DNA of 64,000 bases from Steromphala cineraria (taxonomy: Eukaryota; Mollusca; Gastropoda; Trochida; Trochidae): NCBI GenBank assembly GCA_916613615.1, contig OU744737.1, forward strand, positions 4,484,001 to 4,548,000, in the 5' to 3' direction. Position 1 is the stretch's first letter. Every line of letters begins with the position of its first letter. Of this stretch, positions 22,540 through 34,237 are shown in pieces. Made by a program: the position numbers and the translations under genes. Below the pieces are notes generated by a model. It ran no database searches and had not been told where the DNA came from. It worked only from the letters and a program-made list of their open reading frames with translations.

Positions 22540-23610
22540 AGGGGTTGTTTCTATTTACTCTCCTAGTTAACTGTGGCACCAGACCCAACCTAAAGAATAT
22601 TGCAACAGAATTCTTAGAATATAAAGTTGTAAACTATATATCTGTAACTGCATGTGGATACAGCGGTATAGTTTATACGATATTCCATCCCTGTTAACCA
22701 AAAACTCTGAATCAGGTCCAATCTATAGAATATTGCTGCTAGATTCTTCGACTTTAAAACTTTATAAAACTATATGATAACTACATAAACTAGTGGCCTA
22801 AGGAAACGCTACCATACAAATCGCAAGATAATTCAATCCACTGATAGTTGACACGACTAAAAACATAGATTCATCATTTCGTTACAAGTCAACTTATTTC
22901 CATAACATTTTTTGAATCATTATCTTTTCATATTTGCGAGAAACACCTCTTGTTTTAATCAACGATTTAAAATATCAGCAAAGCGAGATAGCCGAGAGAC
23001 ATTGGACACTTTTGCTTGTTTTAGGACGCTTCAAAGATATGCACGTCAACGAATTATGTAAAATAAGGTACATTATATTGACAACATTGATTCTTAACCA
23101 AATTGCATACTTCACCAATTTTAAACTAACATATCGAAAGTCATGTGCAAATAATTTTTTTATATTGCGATCTATGCAACCCAGATCCGTTTGAAGAGAT
23201 ACAAAAAGGTGTCTTTCCTGAAGAATGGAAATGTCTATACTTCTTCATAAATCTGTCAAATACCCTCATGAACGATTTGACAGAATGAGTTTCAAGTTAT
23301 AGAATCTGTTTTTGACGACGTTGAAAACATGGTAGCGTTTCTTTTGGACACGAGTATACAACTGCATGTAAATATAACGATAAGTTCAAATGCTTTTCTA
23401 TCCCTGTATCCCTGTTAACCAAAACCTCTGAAGCAGGATTAAACTAATTAATATTGCAAATAAATTCTGTATATCTTTGCCAACATACAGATACAAGGTT
23501 CTGGTTCATTCCCTTTTCTCTCCTAGTTAGTCCAAAATGTTGAAATAGGTCCAACCTATATAATCTTGCAAATGAACAGTTTGAATTACATAGCTAGGCC
23601 TACATGGAGA
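22540..23610. repeat. old degenerate repeat units (CTCTCCTAGTTA / CCTGTTAACCAAAA)
   Basis: CTCTCCTAGTTA, CCCTGTTAACCAAAA.CTCTGAA.CAGG and CCAACCTA recur at about 22555-22760 and 23395-23570, with a weaker trace at 24367. Ordered but strongly diverged. Confidence 0.45.
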
Positions 23611-23619
23611 TACAGAGTA

Positions 23620-24097
23620 TTATTACCCTTAAGATAAATTTCTCGAATTCTGATTGGTCAATAGCCAAAGCATACATACCCGTGTGTACACCCCGTCAAA
23701 TTTGTCACGTGACATACCAAACGGGTCATACGGATGACCTTGACCTCAGATGGAATGCGGAAGTAAAACGGCCGCTCGACTGACAATTTCAGAATCAGAA
23801 TTTACAATGACCAACATCAATTGAGAGATTCTAATGCTATGTCATTGTTAATTTCCACTGTGTTATTACATTCATTCAATATGAACACATGTTTCTTTTT
23901 AACTATTTTATCTAACAACACTTTTAATTCGGATATTTTTAGTCACAGAGTAATCTCCCTTTATGTAACTGCCGTTAGCTCCGTACCGCGACTCTTTATG
24001 TTCACACTGTGCTGAGCTTGGACCGCAGTCTACTTATGACTTTTTTTGGTCAAAAATGAGTAAACTGTGTTGAAATAAAAGATCTTAAGGGTAATAA
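23620..24097. repeat. candidate inverted-terminal element
   Basis: TTATTACCCTTAAGAT (23620-23635) is the exact complement of the text at 24082-24097. About 478 bp, non-coding. The ends are short, so chance or an old foldback is possible. Confidence 0.5.
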
Positions 24098-24101
24098 ATT
24101 C

Positions 24102-24254
24102 GTTACACGGCGTTTTGACAGGGTGTACGGGACTGTAAGACCCTTGTACATTCTGTATATCCTTCGGCTCCGCCTCAGGAAAATACAGAATGTACAAGGG
24201 CTCCGCCTCAGGAAAATACAGAATGTACAAGGGTCTGTCAAAACGCCGTGTAAC
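24102..24254. repeat. foldback with internal tandem repeat
   Basis: GTTACACGGCGTTTTGACAG (24102-24121) is perfectly complementary to 24235-24254. Inside, CCTTGTACATTCTGTAT pairs with two tandem copies of CAGGAAAATACAGAATGTAC. It directly abuts the inverted-terminal candidate ending at 24097. Confidence 0.85.
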
Positions 24255-25150
24255 TAATATAGTTCATACTTCATTATCTCCTAGTTCAGCATTGAATTAT
24301 TCCAAATAAACTATTAGCTTGCATATTTTTAAACCTACATATTCTGGAGAGAGGTCACGTGATTTTCTCTCCTGGTTAGCAATAGACACTGAGTCAGCAA
24401 CCCTTTATAGGTTTATCATTCAATGACAGGTGTGGTATTCTCGGGAATGAAAATAATTCCTAAGAAAAGACTGTACTTTCTGTTCTGTTGATAGTGAATA
24501 GCGATAACCCGTCGTTCATAATAAAAGGCTTTACGCATTTGAAAATGCAAAGTGACGAAATTAGACACCGATATTTGAATGAAGTACACGATCATGCTTT
24601 AAGAATTATTACGAGCTTTCATACATGAGTGAACAGAGCTTTCATACATGAGTGAACACGTACAATAAATATCAGTTCTACTTGTGTGAAGTATAACAGC
24701 TATCGCTCGGGTAAAGCGAGTATTTTACTGTAAGGTAAGATAATTAAATATATCCAGTATGAGTATACTCGCTTTTGATTGGCTGACGATCGACTCGTTT
24801 CATCTTATGTACACCGCGAGTCTCACCTCTCACGGTGTACAAATTTCATGTACCCCGCTGCCATAGCAACAGCTCCTCTCCGAGAAGAGGTGTCGCATAG
24901 GGTTAAGATTACGTTACCAAATTCTGCATTGCATTACTTGCACATGCTATAGGATTAAAATCAAAAAGTTTTTCAGCATGTTTAGTGTAATAGTTTTACG
25001 TAACACGATTCATAACATTGCAGTCGAGTTGGACGACGCCATTTTGTTTACATTTAGGGTCAAGGCCGTTCATGCGGTGATGGCTCATCCGTTAACGGCA
25101 GTCAAACTTAAATGGATATAATTTCTTCTGGTAAGATAAATACGTTGTAT

Positions 25151-25269
25151 GCTTCTCGGGTAATACGGTCTGATGTACCATCTTTGTAGAAATGTCAGCC
25201 CTCCCCTTGCGGCTTTGGCAAGATTTCTACAAAGATGGTACATCAGACCGTATTACCCTCGTGAGAAGC
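25151..25269. repeat. long foldback (119 bp)
   Basis: GCTTCTCGGGTAATACGGTC...CTTTGTAGAAAT pairs with ATTTCTACAAAG...GACCGTATTACCCTCGTGAGAAGC, with one small bulge. The loop is about 30 nt. Confidence 0.85.
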
Positions 25270-26434
25270 AAACAACTTATAATAGCTGTATCTTAAACAA
25301 CGCCTCAATTGTACAATAATTGAATATATTCCACTTCCATTAAGTTGTCTATAAATCTTCTAAAATCGAGTTTAGTTGAGTCTGCTAAGGGTTTAGGCTT
25401 GTAAATAATCAAAAAAGTGCCTTTAGAATTGATAAAAGGGTAATTGATAAAAACTTTATATGAACTTTATGGTATCAAGATGTATCCGAAAAGATAAATA
25501 AGTAGTGTTTCTTGTCAGATCAAGTTTAATCGGTAGTAGAATTTCACACAATGGCTGACAAAAACAGAGACATATGTTAAAGAGGCTATATCAAAGAGGT
25601 TATGATTTTTGTTGTAAAACCCTCATATGAGGGAAGTAAAAGCTTTGTTTAGTTCTTACAACCCGTCCGTCTTCAAACACCAAGCAGAGGCTCTCTACTT
25701 TACTCTAATTATACTATGAAATCTATTGGTTAATAATCTAAAGAGAAATCCCCCTTATTGCCATCTACGTTTCATGGGAATCAATGAGATTGCAGAAAAG
25801 CCATGCCCGGCGGTTTTAATCATATGTTTATCAGTCTGCTAATTAAAGTGTTAATAATCACAAACATTATATTTTACTGTTAACTTTGAATAAATGAATG
25901 TCTTATTAAGATCTAATATAGTGTGTCAAAGGATACTACTCAAATATGTTCCGTTTGTTTATTATAGCTGTTTTTGAATGCAACTTTTGAGATTTATTTG
26001 CCGATAATGTCATACGTGTCTTGTGACACGCCCCTTTTGTGAGGACATTACCAGAATCAGTCGCATACGATAAACACTTATATTGTAACAATATCTCACA
26101 AATAACAAATAATGAAAGATTTTCATTTGGTGTAATAAAGATAATCATGTCATCGGTAATTTTATTCATTATTTCATTTATATTAGGCGGTTTTCAGTTG
26201 AAACAATGAAGTGTCACTTGTCTGGTCGATACTTCACACCCGGGTGAATTTAAAGGCTCCTCTCCCAGGTCGGGGTTTTTTCACAGCCGTTGATAACGTG
26301 GTCTTAATTTAAGGTCAAGTCAATGAAATTCAAAATCCCGTTATGATTCTGAAATCGGCTAATAGGCCAGTGAGTCAATATAGCATGTTACAGAATCTGT
26401 TGTTACCTACTGAATATTGTCACTTGTGTTTCAG
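25270..26434. other. upstream region / putative 5' intron of the vWA-papain gene
   Basis: No ORF of note. It ends in a CACTTGTGTTTCAG acceptor at 26421-26434, which implies that at least part of this stretch is an intron. No 5' exon could be recognised. Confidence 0.4.
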
Positions 26435-26451
26435 ATAATCCCGGAAACACG
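26435..26451 (+). other. 5' UTR end of the exon carrying the start codon
   Basis: Seventeen nucleotides lie between the splice acceptor AG (26433-26434) and the ATG. A at -3 gives an acceptable initiation context. Confidence 0.5.
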
Positions 26452-28470
26452 ATGCCAACCCTGATAGGAATCCTCCTGGATGTGTCCGGCTCCATGAAGA
26501 GGAGTGTTGGTGCTCCAGTATATCCAGAAGGAGGAAGCTGGGCTCGATCTATCTTTCAAGTCGTCGATGAGCTTGTCAAATGTGATGTTTCATCCGAACA
26601 CCGAGTTTTTGCTCTAAGTTACGGCGAGTGTCCTTACGTTTTTGACTTGCTGAGGACAGTAGAGAGGGCATCTAAACAATGTGATGTTCCAGTTGAAGGT
26701 ACCAAATCCGACATGCTCAAACGTATCCTGAATATTTTGGAAACAAATGGTGCACCCTATGTTCGAGAATGGGCAAGTATCGACAAACTTGAAAATGCTA
26801 TTTCCGAAGAGGAAGCCAGGTTATTTTTGACAATGTTTGAGAAACAATTGGATGACTTCACATTTCGTTTCGTACAAATCTGCTTGCAAGTTGAATGCAG
26901 ACAAAGATACTCTAGCGTGAGTGCAACAATAATAGCTAAAATTAAGGAATATGCAACGTATCTGCCGTTGTTTGGCCAGCTTTTGCATGACTACATTGAA
27001 GACAAATCACAAGCTCTCATTCGCGTGTCTATCAGAGAAGCCGTTGAGAAGGGGGTCAATCTGATTTGTAAAACCTTTATGAGCAGTGTCTGCTCAGATT
27101 CCATCGTCTATGTGCACAGGGCGTCTAAAATTTTGCATGGATGCGGAGATGAGAAAAGTCTAACAGAAGATCAAGTGGACAAATTAATGAAGGTGACAGA
27201 ACCCTTCATTTATGGACATACACCGATGATATCATCACTGGAAGAAGCAAAGAAACTGATGTCCACGAGCCAGTATCAACATCACGACAAGGTTTTGTAT
27301 GTTTTGTCCGATGGGCAACCAACAGATGGTGATACTCAACCGGACCTGTCAGACCTGAATGTGCATGTTGTGAGTTGTTACAACCCTGACTCCGACATAT
27401 CTGATCCCAAACGTCTTTACAGTACAAAAAAAAAGTTCATGTTTGATCTGAGTTCACCTCTCAAAACACAGCATCTTCCTCGAACAATGTTTGTAAAACG
27501 CGGATGGCACATAGACGATGACAACAACACAACCAAGTTGATTCTGCAGGTGAATCACCCGAACGTCATCAAGAAGGTGTGTGCTTTTGCAAGAGATGTT
27601 GTCTGTTGCCAGGACGCACTGTCAGATGATCTCGCTTCTATCAACCTTGATATCTACATCAACGAGGCTAACAATGGGTTTAGGCCAAAGGAACAGGAAG
27701 GGGGCACGTGTTACGCAAACGCCGCAGCAGCTGTTCTACATCTAGCACTGAAACGGATAAAAAAGCGCTGTGGGGGATATCCAGGTTTCTTCGACCTTAG
27801 AGAAAAACTTATCAAGAGATATGGAGTCGATGGAGCGAGTACACTTCAGGTTTTGCAAGATGTTTGTCCGGGGTATCGTCTACGTTGCAAAGAAGTAGAT
27901 ACAGAGGGTGCTTTGGAGGCAATCACTGCCAAACGACCTGTGATCGCTCAATTTTACCTAACGGATCCAGAATGGGACCAGTTTTCTAATTTTTATCAAA
28001 AAAACCCATCAGGCACCCTGTCGAAGAAGGATCTTGACATCACCAAGCGAAGTGCTAGAACCAGTACAAGTGGACACGCAGTCGTACTGACGAGATCCAT
28101 CAGTAGAGGTTTGACGACGAGCTTGACTCTCATGAACTCGTGGGGCAGACATTGGGCCAACAACGGCTTCTTCTCTGTGGAAAACGCCGATGTCCTCGGT
28201 CTGAAATTTGTGGATGTTTATTTGACACGGAAAGATCTTTATCCTTCTGAAATCAGAGCTTATAAAAAAGAGGGCCTTCGTATTACTCAAAACTTGATCG
28301 CGTCCTTGAAGGGAGTACAACTTGCAAAATACAAATGCCAATTATGTATCCTAGAACCCTCTGTCAGGGAATTTACTGGACGGCTTGGTCAAGCAAAACG
28401 TCCCAACTGTTATATTGAATTCAACACGAACAGAGAAGAAGCCAACGATTTGGTGCTAACATGTCCCTGA
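26452..28470 (+). CDS. vWA-papain-like two-domain protein (672 aa)
   Basis: The vWA domain (about residues 1-320) opens with LIGILLDVSGSM, giving the MIDAS DxSxS motif (D10, S12, S14). A conserved GHTPM (T257) and VLYVLSDGQPTDGD (residues 281-294) follow, consistent with metal-dependent ligand binding. A papain-like (C1) domain spans about 395-600: Q415 and C420 in EQEGGTCYANAAAA, H542 in SGHAVVL and N562 in MNSWGRHWANNGFF. All catalytic residues are present, although no propeptide or signal peptide is visible, so a cytosolic protein is likely. The tail has KYKCQLC (C629, C632) and RPNC, possibly part of a zinc ribbon, and ends abruptly at TCP. The stop codon belongs to the first unit of the 75-bp satellite, so the C-terminus may be truncated or rebuilt. 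One coding exon follows an intron acceptor. Substrate and pathway are unknown. Confidence 0.88.
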   Translation: MPTLIGILLDVSGSMKRSVGAPVYPEGGSWARSIFQVVDELVKCDVSSEHRVFALSYGECPYVFDLLRTVERASKQCDVPVEGTKSDMLKRILNILETNGAPYVREWASIDKLENAISEEEARLFLTMFEKQLDDFTFRFVQICLQVECRQRYSSVSATIIAKIKEYATYLPLFGQLLHDYIEDKSQALIRVSIREAVEKGVNLICKTFMSSVCSDSIVYVHRASKILHGCGDEKSLTEDQVDKLMKVTEPFIYGHTPMISSLEEAKKLMSTSQYQHHDKVLYVLSDGQPTDGDTQPDLSDLNVHVVSCYNPDSDISDPKRLYSTKKKFMFDLSSPLKTQHLPRTMFVKRGWHIDDDNNTTKLILQVNHPNVIKKVCAFARDVVCCQDALSDDLASINLDIYINEANNGFRPKEQEGGTCYANAAAAVLHLALKRIKKRCGGYPGFFDLREKLIKRYGVDGASTLQVLQDVCPGYRLRCKEVDTEGALEAITAKRPVIAQFYLTDPEWDQFSNFYQKNPSGTLSKKDLDITKRSARTSTSGHAVVLTRSISRGLTTSLTLMNSWGRHWANNGFFSVENADVLGLKFVDVYLTRKDLYPSEIRAYKKEGLRITQNLIASLKGVQLAKYKCQLCILEPSVREFTGRLGQAKRPNCYIEFNTNREEANDLVLTCP

Positions 28471-31400
28471 CTTCTCTTGTAACTGAAGACTGAGGTGGTC
28501 TACTGATGATCCTGTCCATAACATTTACAGACCTCATGTACCTGACCTCTCTTGTAACTGAAGACTGAGGTGGTCTACTAATGATCCTGTCCATAACATT
28601 TGCAGACTTCATATACCTGACTTCGCCTGTAACTGAAGACTGAGATGGTCTACTAATGATCCTGTCCATAACATTTACAGACCTCATGTACCTGACTTCT
28701 CTTGTAACTGAAGACTGAGGTGGTCTACTGATGATCCTGTCCATAACATTTACAAGCTTCATGTACCTGACTTCTCTTGTAACTGAAGACTGAGGTGGTC
28801 TACAAATGATCCTGTCCATAACATTTGCAGACTTCATATAACTGACTTCTCTTGTAACTGAAGACTGAGGTGGTCTACTGATGATCCTGTCCATAACATT
28901 TACAAGCTTCATGAACCTGACTTCTCTTGTAACTGAAGACTGAGGTGGTCTACTGATGATCCTGTACATAACATTTACAGATCTCATGTACCTGACTTCG
29001 CCTGTAACTGAAGACTGAGATGGTCTACTAATGATCCTGTACATAACATTTACAGACTACATGTACCTGACTTCTCTTGTAACTGAAGACTGAAGTGGTC
29101 TTCTAATGATCCTGTACATAACATTTACAGATCTCATTTACCTGACTTCTCTTGTAACTGAAGACTGAGGTGGTCTACAAGTGATCCTGTCCATTACATT
29201 TACAGACTACATGTACCTGACTTCGCCTGTAACTGAAGACTGAGTTGGTCTACTGATGATCCTGTACATAACATTTACAAGCTTCATTTACCTGACTTCT
29301 CTTGTAACTGAAGACTGAGGTGGTCTACTAATGATCCTGTACATAACATTTACAAGCTTCATTTACCTGACTTCTCTTGTAACTGAAGACCGAGATGGTC
29401 TACTAATGATCCTGTACATAACATTTACAGACCTCATGTACCTGACTTCTCTTGTAACTGAAGACTGAGGTGGTCTTCTAATGATCCTGTCCATAACATT
29501 TACAAGCTTCATTTACCTGACTTGTCTTGTAACTGAAGACTGAGGTGGTCTACTGATGATCCTGTACATAACATTTACAAGCTTCATGTACCTGACTTCG
29601 CCTGTAACTGAAGACTGAGGTGGTCTACTGATGATCCTGTCCATAACATTTACAGACCTCATGTACCTGACTTCGCCTGTAACTGAAGACTGAGATGGTC
29701 TACTGATGATCCTGTACATAACATTTACAAGCTTCTTGTACCTGACTTCTCTTGTAACTGAAGACTGAGGTGGTCTACAAGTGATCCTGTACATAACATT
29801 TACAAGCTTCATTTACCTGACTTCTCTTGTAACTGAAGACTGAGGTGGTCTACTAATGATCCTGTACATAACATTTACAAGCTTAATGTACCTGACTTCT
29901 CTTGTAACTGAAGACTGAGGTGGTCTACTAATGATCCTGTACATAACATTTACAAGCTTCATTTACCTGACTTCTCTTGTAACTGAAGACTGAGGTGGTC
30001 TACAAATGATCCTGTCCATAACATTTACAAGCTTAATGTACCTGACTTCTCTTGTAACTGAAGACTGAGGTGGTCTACTAATGATCCTGTCCATAACATT
30101 TACAAGCTTCTTGTATCTGACTTCTCTTGTAACTGAAGACTGAGGTGGTCTACTAATGATCCTGTACATAACATTTACAGACCTCATGTACCTGACTTCT
30201 CTTGTAACTGAAGACTGAGTTGGTCTACTAATGATCCTGTCCATAACATTTACAGACCTCATGTACCTGACTTCTCTTGTAACTGAAGACTGAGATGGTC
30301 TACTAATGATCCTGTCTATAACATTTACAAGCTTCATTTACCTGACTTCTCTTGTAACTGAAGACTGAGGTGGTCTACTAATGATCCTGTCCACAACATT
30401 TACAAGCTTCATGTAGCTGACTTCTCTTGTAACTGAAGACTGAGGTGGTCTACTGATGATCCTGTACATAACATTTACAAGCTTCATGTAGCTGACTTCT
30501 CTTGTAACTGAAGACTGAGATGGTCTACAAATGATCCTGTCCACAACATTTACAAGCTTCATTTACCTGACTTCTCTTGTAACTGAAGACTGAGATGGTC
30601 TACAAATGATCCTGTCCATAACATTTACAGACTACATGTACCTGACTTCTCTTGTAACTGAAGACTGAGATGGTCTACTAATGATCCTGTCCACAACATT
30701 TACAAGCTTCATTTACCTGACTTCTCTTGTAACTGAAGACTGAGTTGGTCTACTAATGATCCTGTCCATAATATTTACAAGCTTCATGTACCTGACTTCT
30801 CTTGTACCTGAAGACTGAGATGGTCTACTGATGATCCTGTACATAACATTTACAAGCTTCATTTACCTGACTTCTCTTGTAACTGAAGACTGAGGTGGTC
30901 TACTGATGATCCTGTACATAACATTTACAAGCTTCATGTAGCTGACTTCTCTTGTAACTGAAGACTGAGGTGGTCTACTAATGATCCTGTACATAACATT
31001 TACAAGCTTCTTGTACCTGACTTCTCTTGTAACTGAAGACTGAGGTGGTCTACTAATGATCCTGTCCACAACATTTACAAGCTTCATTTACCTGACTTCT
31101 CTTGTAACTGAAGACTGAGGTGGTCTACTAATGATCCTGTACATTACATTTACAAGCTTCATTTACCTGACTTCTCTTGTAACTGAAGACTGAGGTGGTC
31201 TACTAATGATCCTGTCCACAACATTTACAAGCTTCATTTACCTGACTTCTCTTGTAACTGAAGACTGAGGTGGTCTACTAATGATCCTGTACATAACATT
31301 TACAAGCTTCATTTACCTGACTTCTCTTGTAACTGAAGACTGAGGTGGTCTACTAATGATCCTGTCCACAACATTTACAAGCTTCATTTACCTGACTTCT

Positions 31401-33016
31401 CTTGTAACTGAAAACTGAGGTGGTCTACTAATGATCCTGTCCATAACATTTACAAGCTTCATTTACCTGACTTCTCTTGTAACTGAAGACTGAGGTGGTC
31501 TACTAATGATCCTGTCTATAACATTTACAAGCTTCATTTACCTGACTTCTCTTGTAACTGAAGACTGAGGTGGTCTACTGATGATCCTGTCTATAACATT
31601 TACAAGCTTCATTTACCTGACTTCTCTTGTAACTGAAGACTGAGTTGGTCTACTAATGATCCTGTCCATAACATTTACAAGCTTCATTTACCTGACTTCT
31701 CTTGTAACTGAAGACTGAGGTGGTCTACTGATGATCCTGTCTATAACATTTACAAGCTTCATTTACCTGACTTCTCTTGTAACTGAAGACTGAGTTGGTC
31801 TACTAATGATCCTGTCCATAACATTTACAAGCTTCATTTACCTGACTTCTCTTGTAACTGAAGACTGAGATGGTCTACTAATGATCCTGTCTATAACATT
31901 TACAAGCTTCATTAACCTGACTTCTCTTGTAACTGAAGACTGAGGTGGTCTACTAATGATCCTGTCCACAACATTTACAAGCTTCATTTACCTGACTTCT
32001 CTTGTAACTGAAGACTGAGGTGGTCTACTAATGATCCTGTACATTACATTTACAAGCTTCATTTACCTGACTTCTCTTGTAACTGAAGACTGAGGTGGTC
32101 TACTAATGATCCTGTACATAACATTTACAAGCTTCATTTACCTGACTTCTCTTGTAACTGAAGACTGAGGTGGTCTACTAATGATCCTGTCCACAACATT
32201 TACAAGCTTCATTTACCTGACTTCTCTTGTAACTGAAAACTGAGGTGGTCTACTAATGATCCTGTCTATAACATTTACAAGCTTCATTTACCTGACTTCT
32301 CTTGTAACTGAAGACTGAGGTGGTCTACTAATGATCCTGTCTATAACATTTACAAGCTTCATTTACCTGACTTCTCTTGTAACTGAAGACTGAGGTGGTC
32401 TACTGATGATCCTGTCTATAACATTTACAAGCTTCATTTACCTGACTTCTCTTGTAACTGAAGACTGAGTTGGTCTACTAATGATCCTGTCCATAACATT
32501 TACAAGCTTCATTTACCTGACTTCTCTTGTAACTGAAGACTGAGGTGGTCTACTGATGATCCTGTCTATAACATTTACAAGCTTCATTTACCTGACTTCT
32601 CTTGTAACTGAAGACTGAGTTGGTCTACTGATGATCCTGTCCATAACATTTACAAGCTTCATTTACCTGACTTCTCTTGTAACTGAAGACTGAGATGGTC
32701 TACTAATGATCCTGTACATAACATTTACAAGCTTCATGAACCTGACTTCTCTTGTAACTGAAGACTGAGGTGGTCTACTAATGATCCTGTACATAACATT
32801 TATAAGCTTCATGTAGCTGACTTCTCTTGTAACTGAAGACTGAGGTGGTCTACTAATGATCCTGTACATAACATTTACAAGCTTCATGTAGCTGACTTCT
32901 CTTGTAACTGAAGACTGAGGTGGTCTACTAATGATCTTGTCCATAACATTCACAGACTTCTTGTAACTGAAGACTGAGGTGGTCTACTGATGATCCTGTC
33001 CATGCCGTTTACAGAT
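28466..33016. repeat. 75-bp tandem satellite, about 60 copies
   Basis: The unit begins CCTGACTTCTCTTGTAACTG, has TGGTCTACTAATGATCCTGT in the middle and ends ACATTTACAAGCTTCATTTA; it is exactly 75 bp with very few length changes. The last unit lacks about 15 bp (near 32960). Units vary mainly at one site (CCATAAC, ACATAAC, CTATAAC, CCACAAC), which defines subtypes. Because 75 is a multiple of three, minus-strand frames stay open over several units; these are not genes. The array starts inside the last codons of the vWA-papain ORF. Confidence 0.97.
31141..32650. repeat. higher-order duplication within the 75-bp satellite
   Basis: Marker variants recur in order: ACATTACATT at 31141 and 32041 (900 bp apart, 12 units) and GAAAACTGAGG near 31410 and 32235 (825 bp apart, 11 units). 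The CTATAAC/GAGTTGG alternation that follows is also repeated. A block of roughly 11-12 units was therefore duplicated, with one unit lost or gained. Confidence 0.75.
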
Positions 33017-33919
33017 ATGATATTTTTTCCGCTTTATAACTGTTTCCAAAAAAAAATTTTATTGACATGACTTTATTTATCTTTACTGCCTTTTTATAAC
33101 ATCAAAAAAGTTAAACACTTATAAATACACTAACCCCAAAACCCCAAATTTGGCGTTGTTGATACATGTTTTGAACTTCATTTTCATTTTGAAGCTTTTT
33201 GTTTCAGAACAAAAAATCAAAATTATGAAATTTATATACTTTCCGTTAAAAGCGAAAGAAGTCAATGTTTCTTAATTATTTAACAGAAAAGATTATATGA
33301 AAAGGAACGACAAAATTTCCTGAATAACAATTTTTTAATTTTCTAAGTCTAGATTTTATATATGATATATATATTTTGTATATAAGTTATAAAACTTGAA
33401 AAATATTTGCTTTATAATAATTTCGGTTGCGGTGTTCAATAGAAATGTCACATTATTGTTTTACGATCATATCGCATTCTATAGCCAAAGGATGAATTTT
33501 ACGGGTGCTTCATCAGCTCACGTTATTCAACTGAACATGGTATGTTTACATGCATCGTGTGTATATGGATGAACAACTTTGAACATGAAATAAGAGATTT
33601 GAATTGCTATTGATGGTAAGCGTTTTGTCTTTGAAGGGAATTAAGAAGTGGTATACTTAGAACAATACAATCTTCCTGATAACGACTTCCCTATCATTAC
33701 ATGCATGACGTTTCTTACTACATGGCTTCTCCTCCAGCATATAAGGAGTAGGGATAACAAATTTAGCTATAAAATGTTTAGAATAGCAAGGAAAACAAGA
33801 CCTCGATAGTCCACCTCTTCGTTTATGAATTTTGAAAAATGTTACTCAGTTGATTTAGAGTTTTTATGGTAAAGTTTCGGGTAAGAATCGATAAAGATTT
33901 TTTAAGTACCTTTAGGATT
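33017..33919. other. no supported feature downstream of the satellite
   Basis: AT-rich, with no ORF or ordered repeat. A poly(A) signal for the upstream gene was not convincingly located; an AATAAA lies near 34500. Confidence 0.4.
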
Positions 33920-34237
33920 TTAAAGTGGCAGTAGCACGTTTTTATGGGGAATATGAGGTGATGTCCGGAAATGAAAAAATGGTTCCAATTGAAAGACAAT
34001 GTCTTTGAATTAGACGAAGCAATATCAATCTAATATATAATGTCATTCCTTTTTCTTACACAGAATGAATTAAAGGTGTTCACACAAAATGGCCGCCAGT
34101 GGACTTTAAATGAATCTTAATTTGTTCTCTGACTATGGATTATTGGTTTGTAATTTTTGATTCTATCAAAATTATACATTCAGCATTGACGTACTTATCG
34201 TTGAAAAAATAAAAATATAAAGCTACTGCCCCTTTAA
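33920..34237. mobile_element. MITE-1 copy
   Basis: TTAAAGTGGCAGTAGCACG at the left, the ACACAAAATGGCCGCCAGTG core, and GCTACTGCCCCTTTAA at the right. TTAA at both ends. Confidence 0.85.

Noticed and set aside
27206..27427. Minus-strand ORFs inside the vWA-papain gene (also 28009-28341)
   Set aside because: Shadows of the real plus-strand coding frame.
28421..32953. Several minus-strand ORFs (74-207 codons) of repeating MKLVNVMYRIISRPPQSSVTR units
   Set aside because: They arise because the satellite unit is 75 bp (25 codons) with no stop in that frame; variable sites change amino acids freely and each ORF ends wherever a unit carries TAA.
28466..33016. CRISPR-like appearance of regularly spaced repeats
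   Set aside because: Units are contiguous, with no unique spacers, in a eukaryotic intron-bearing genome. It is a tandem satellite.
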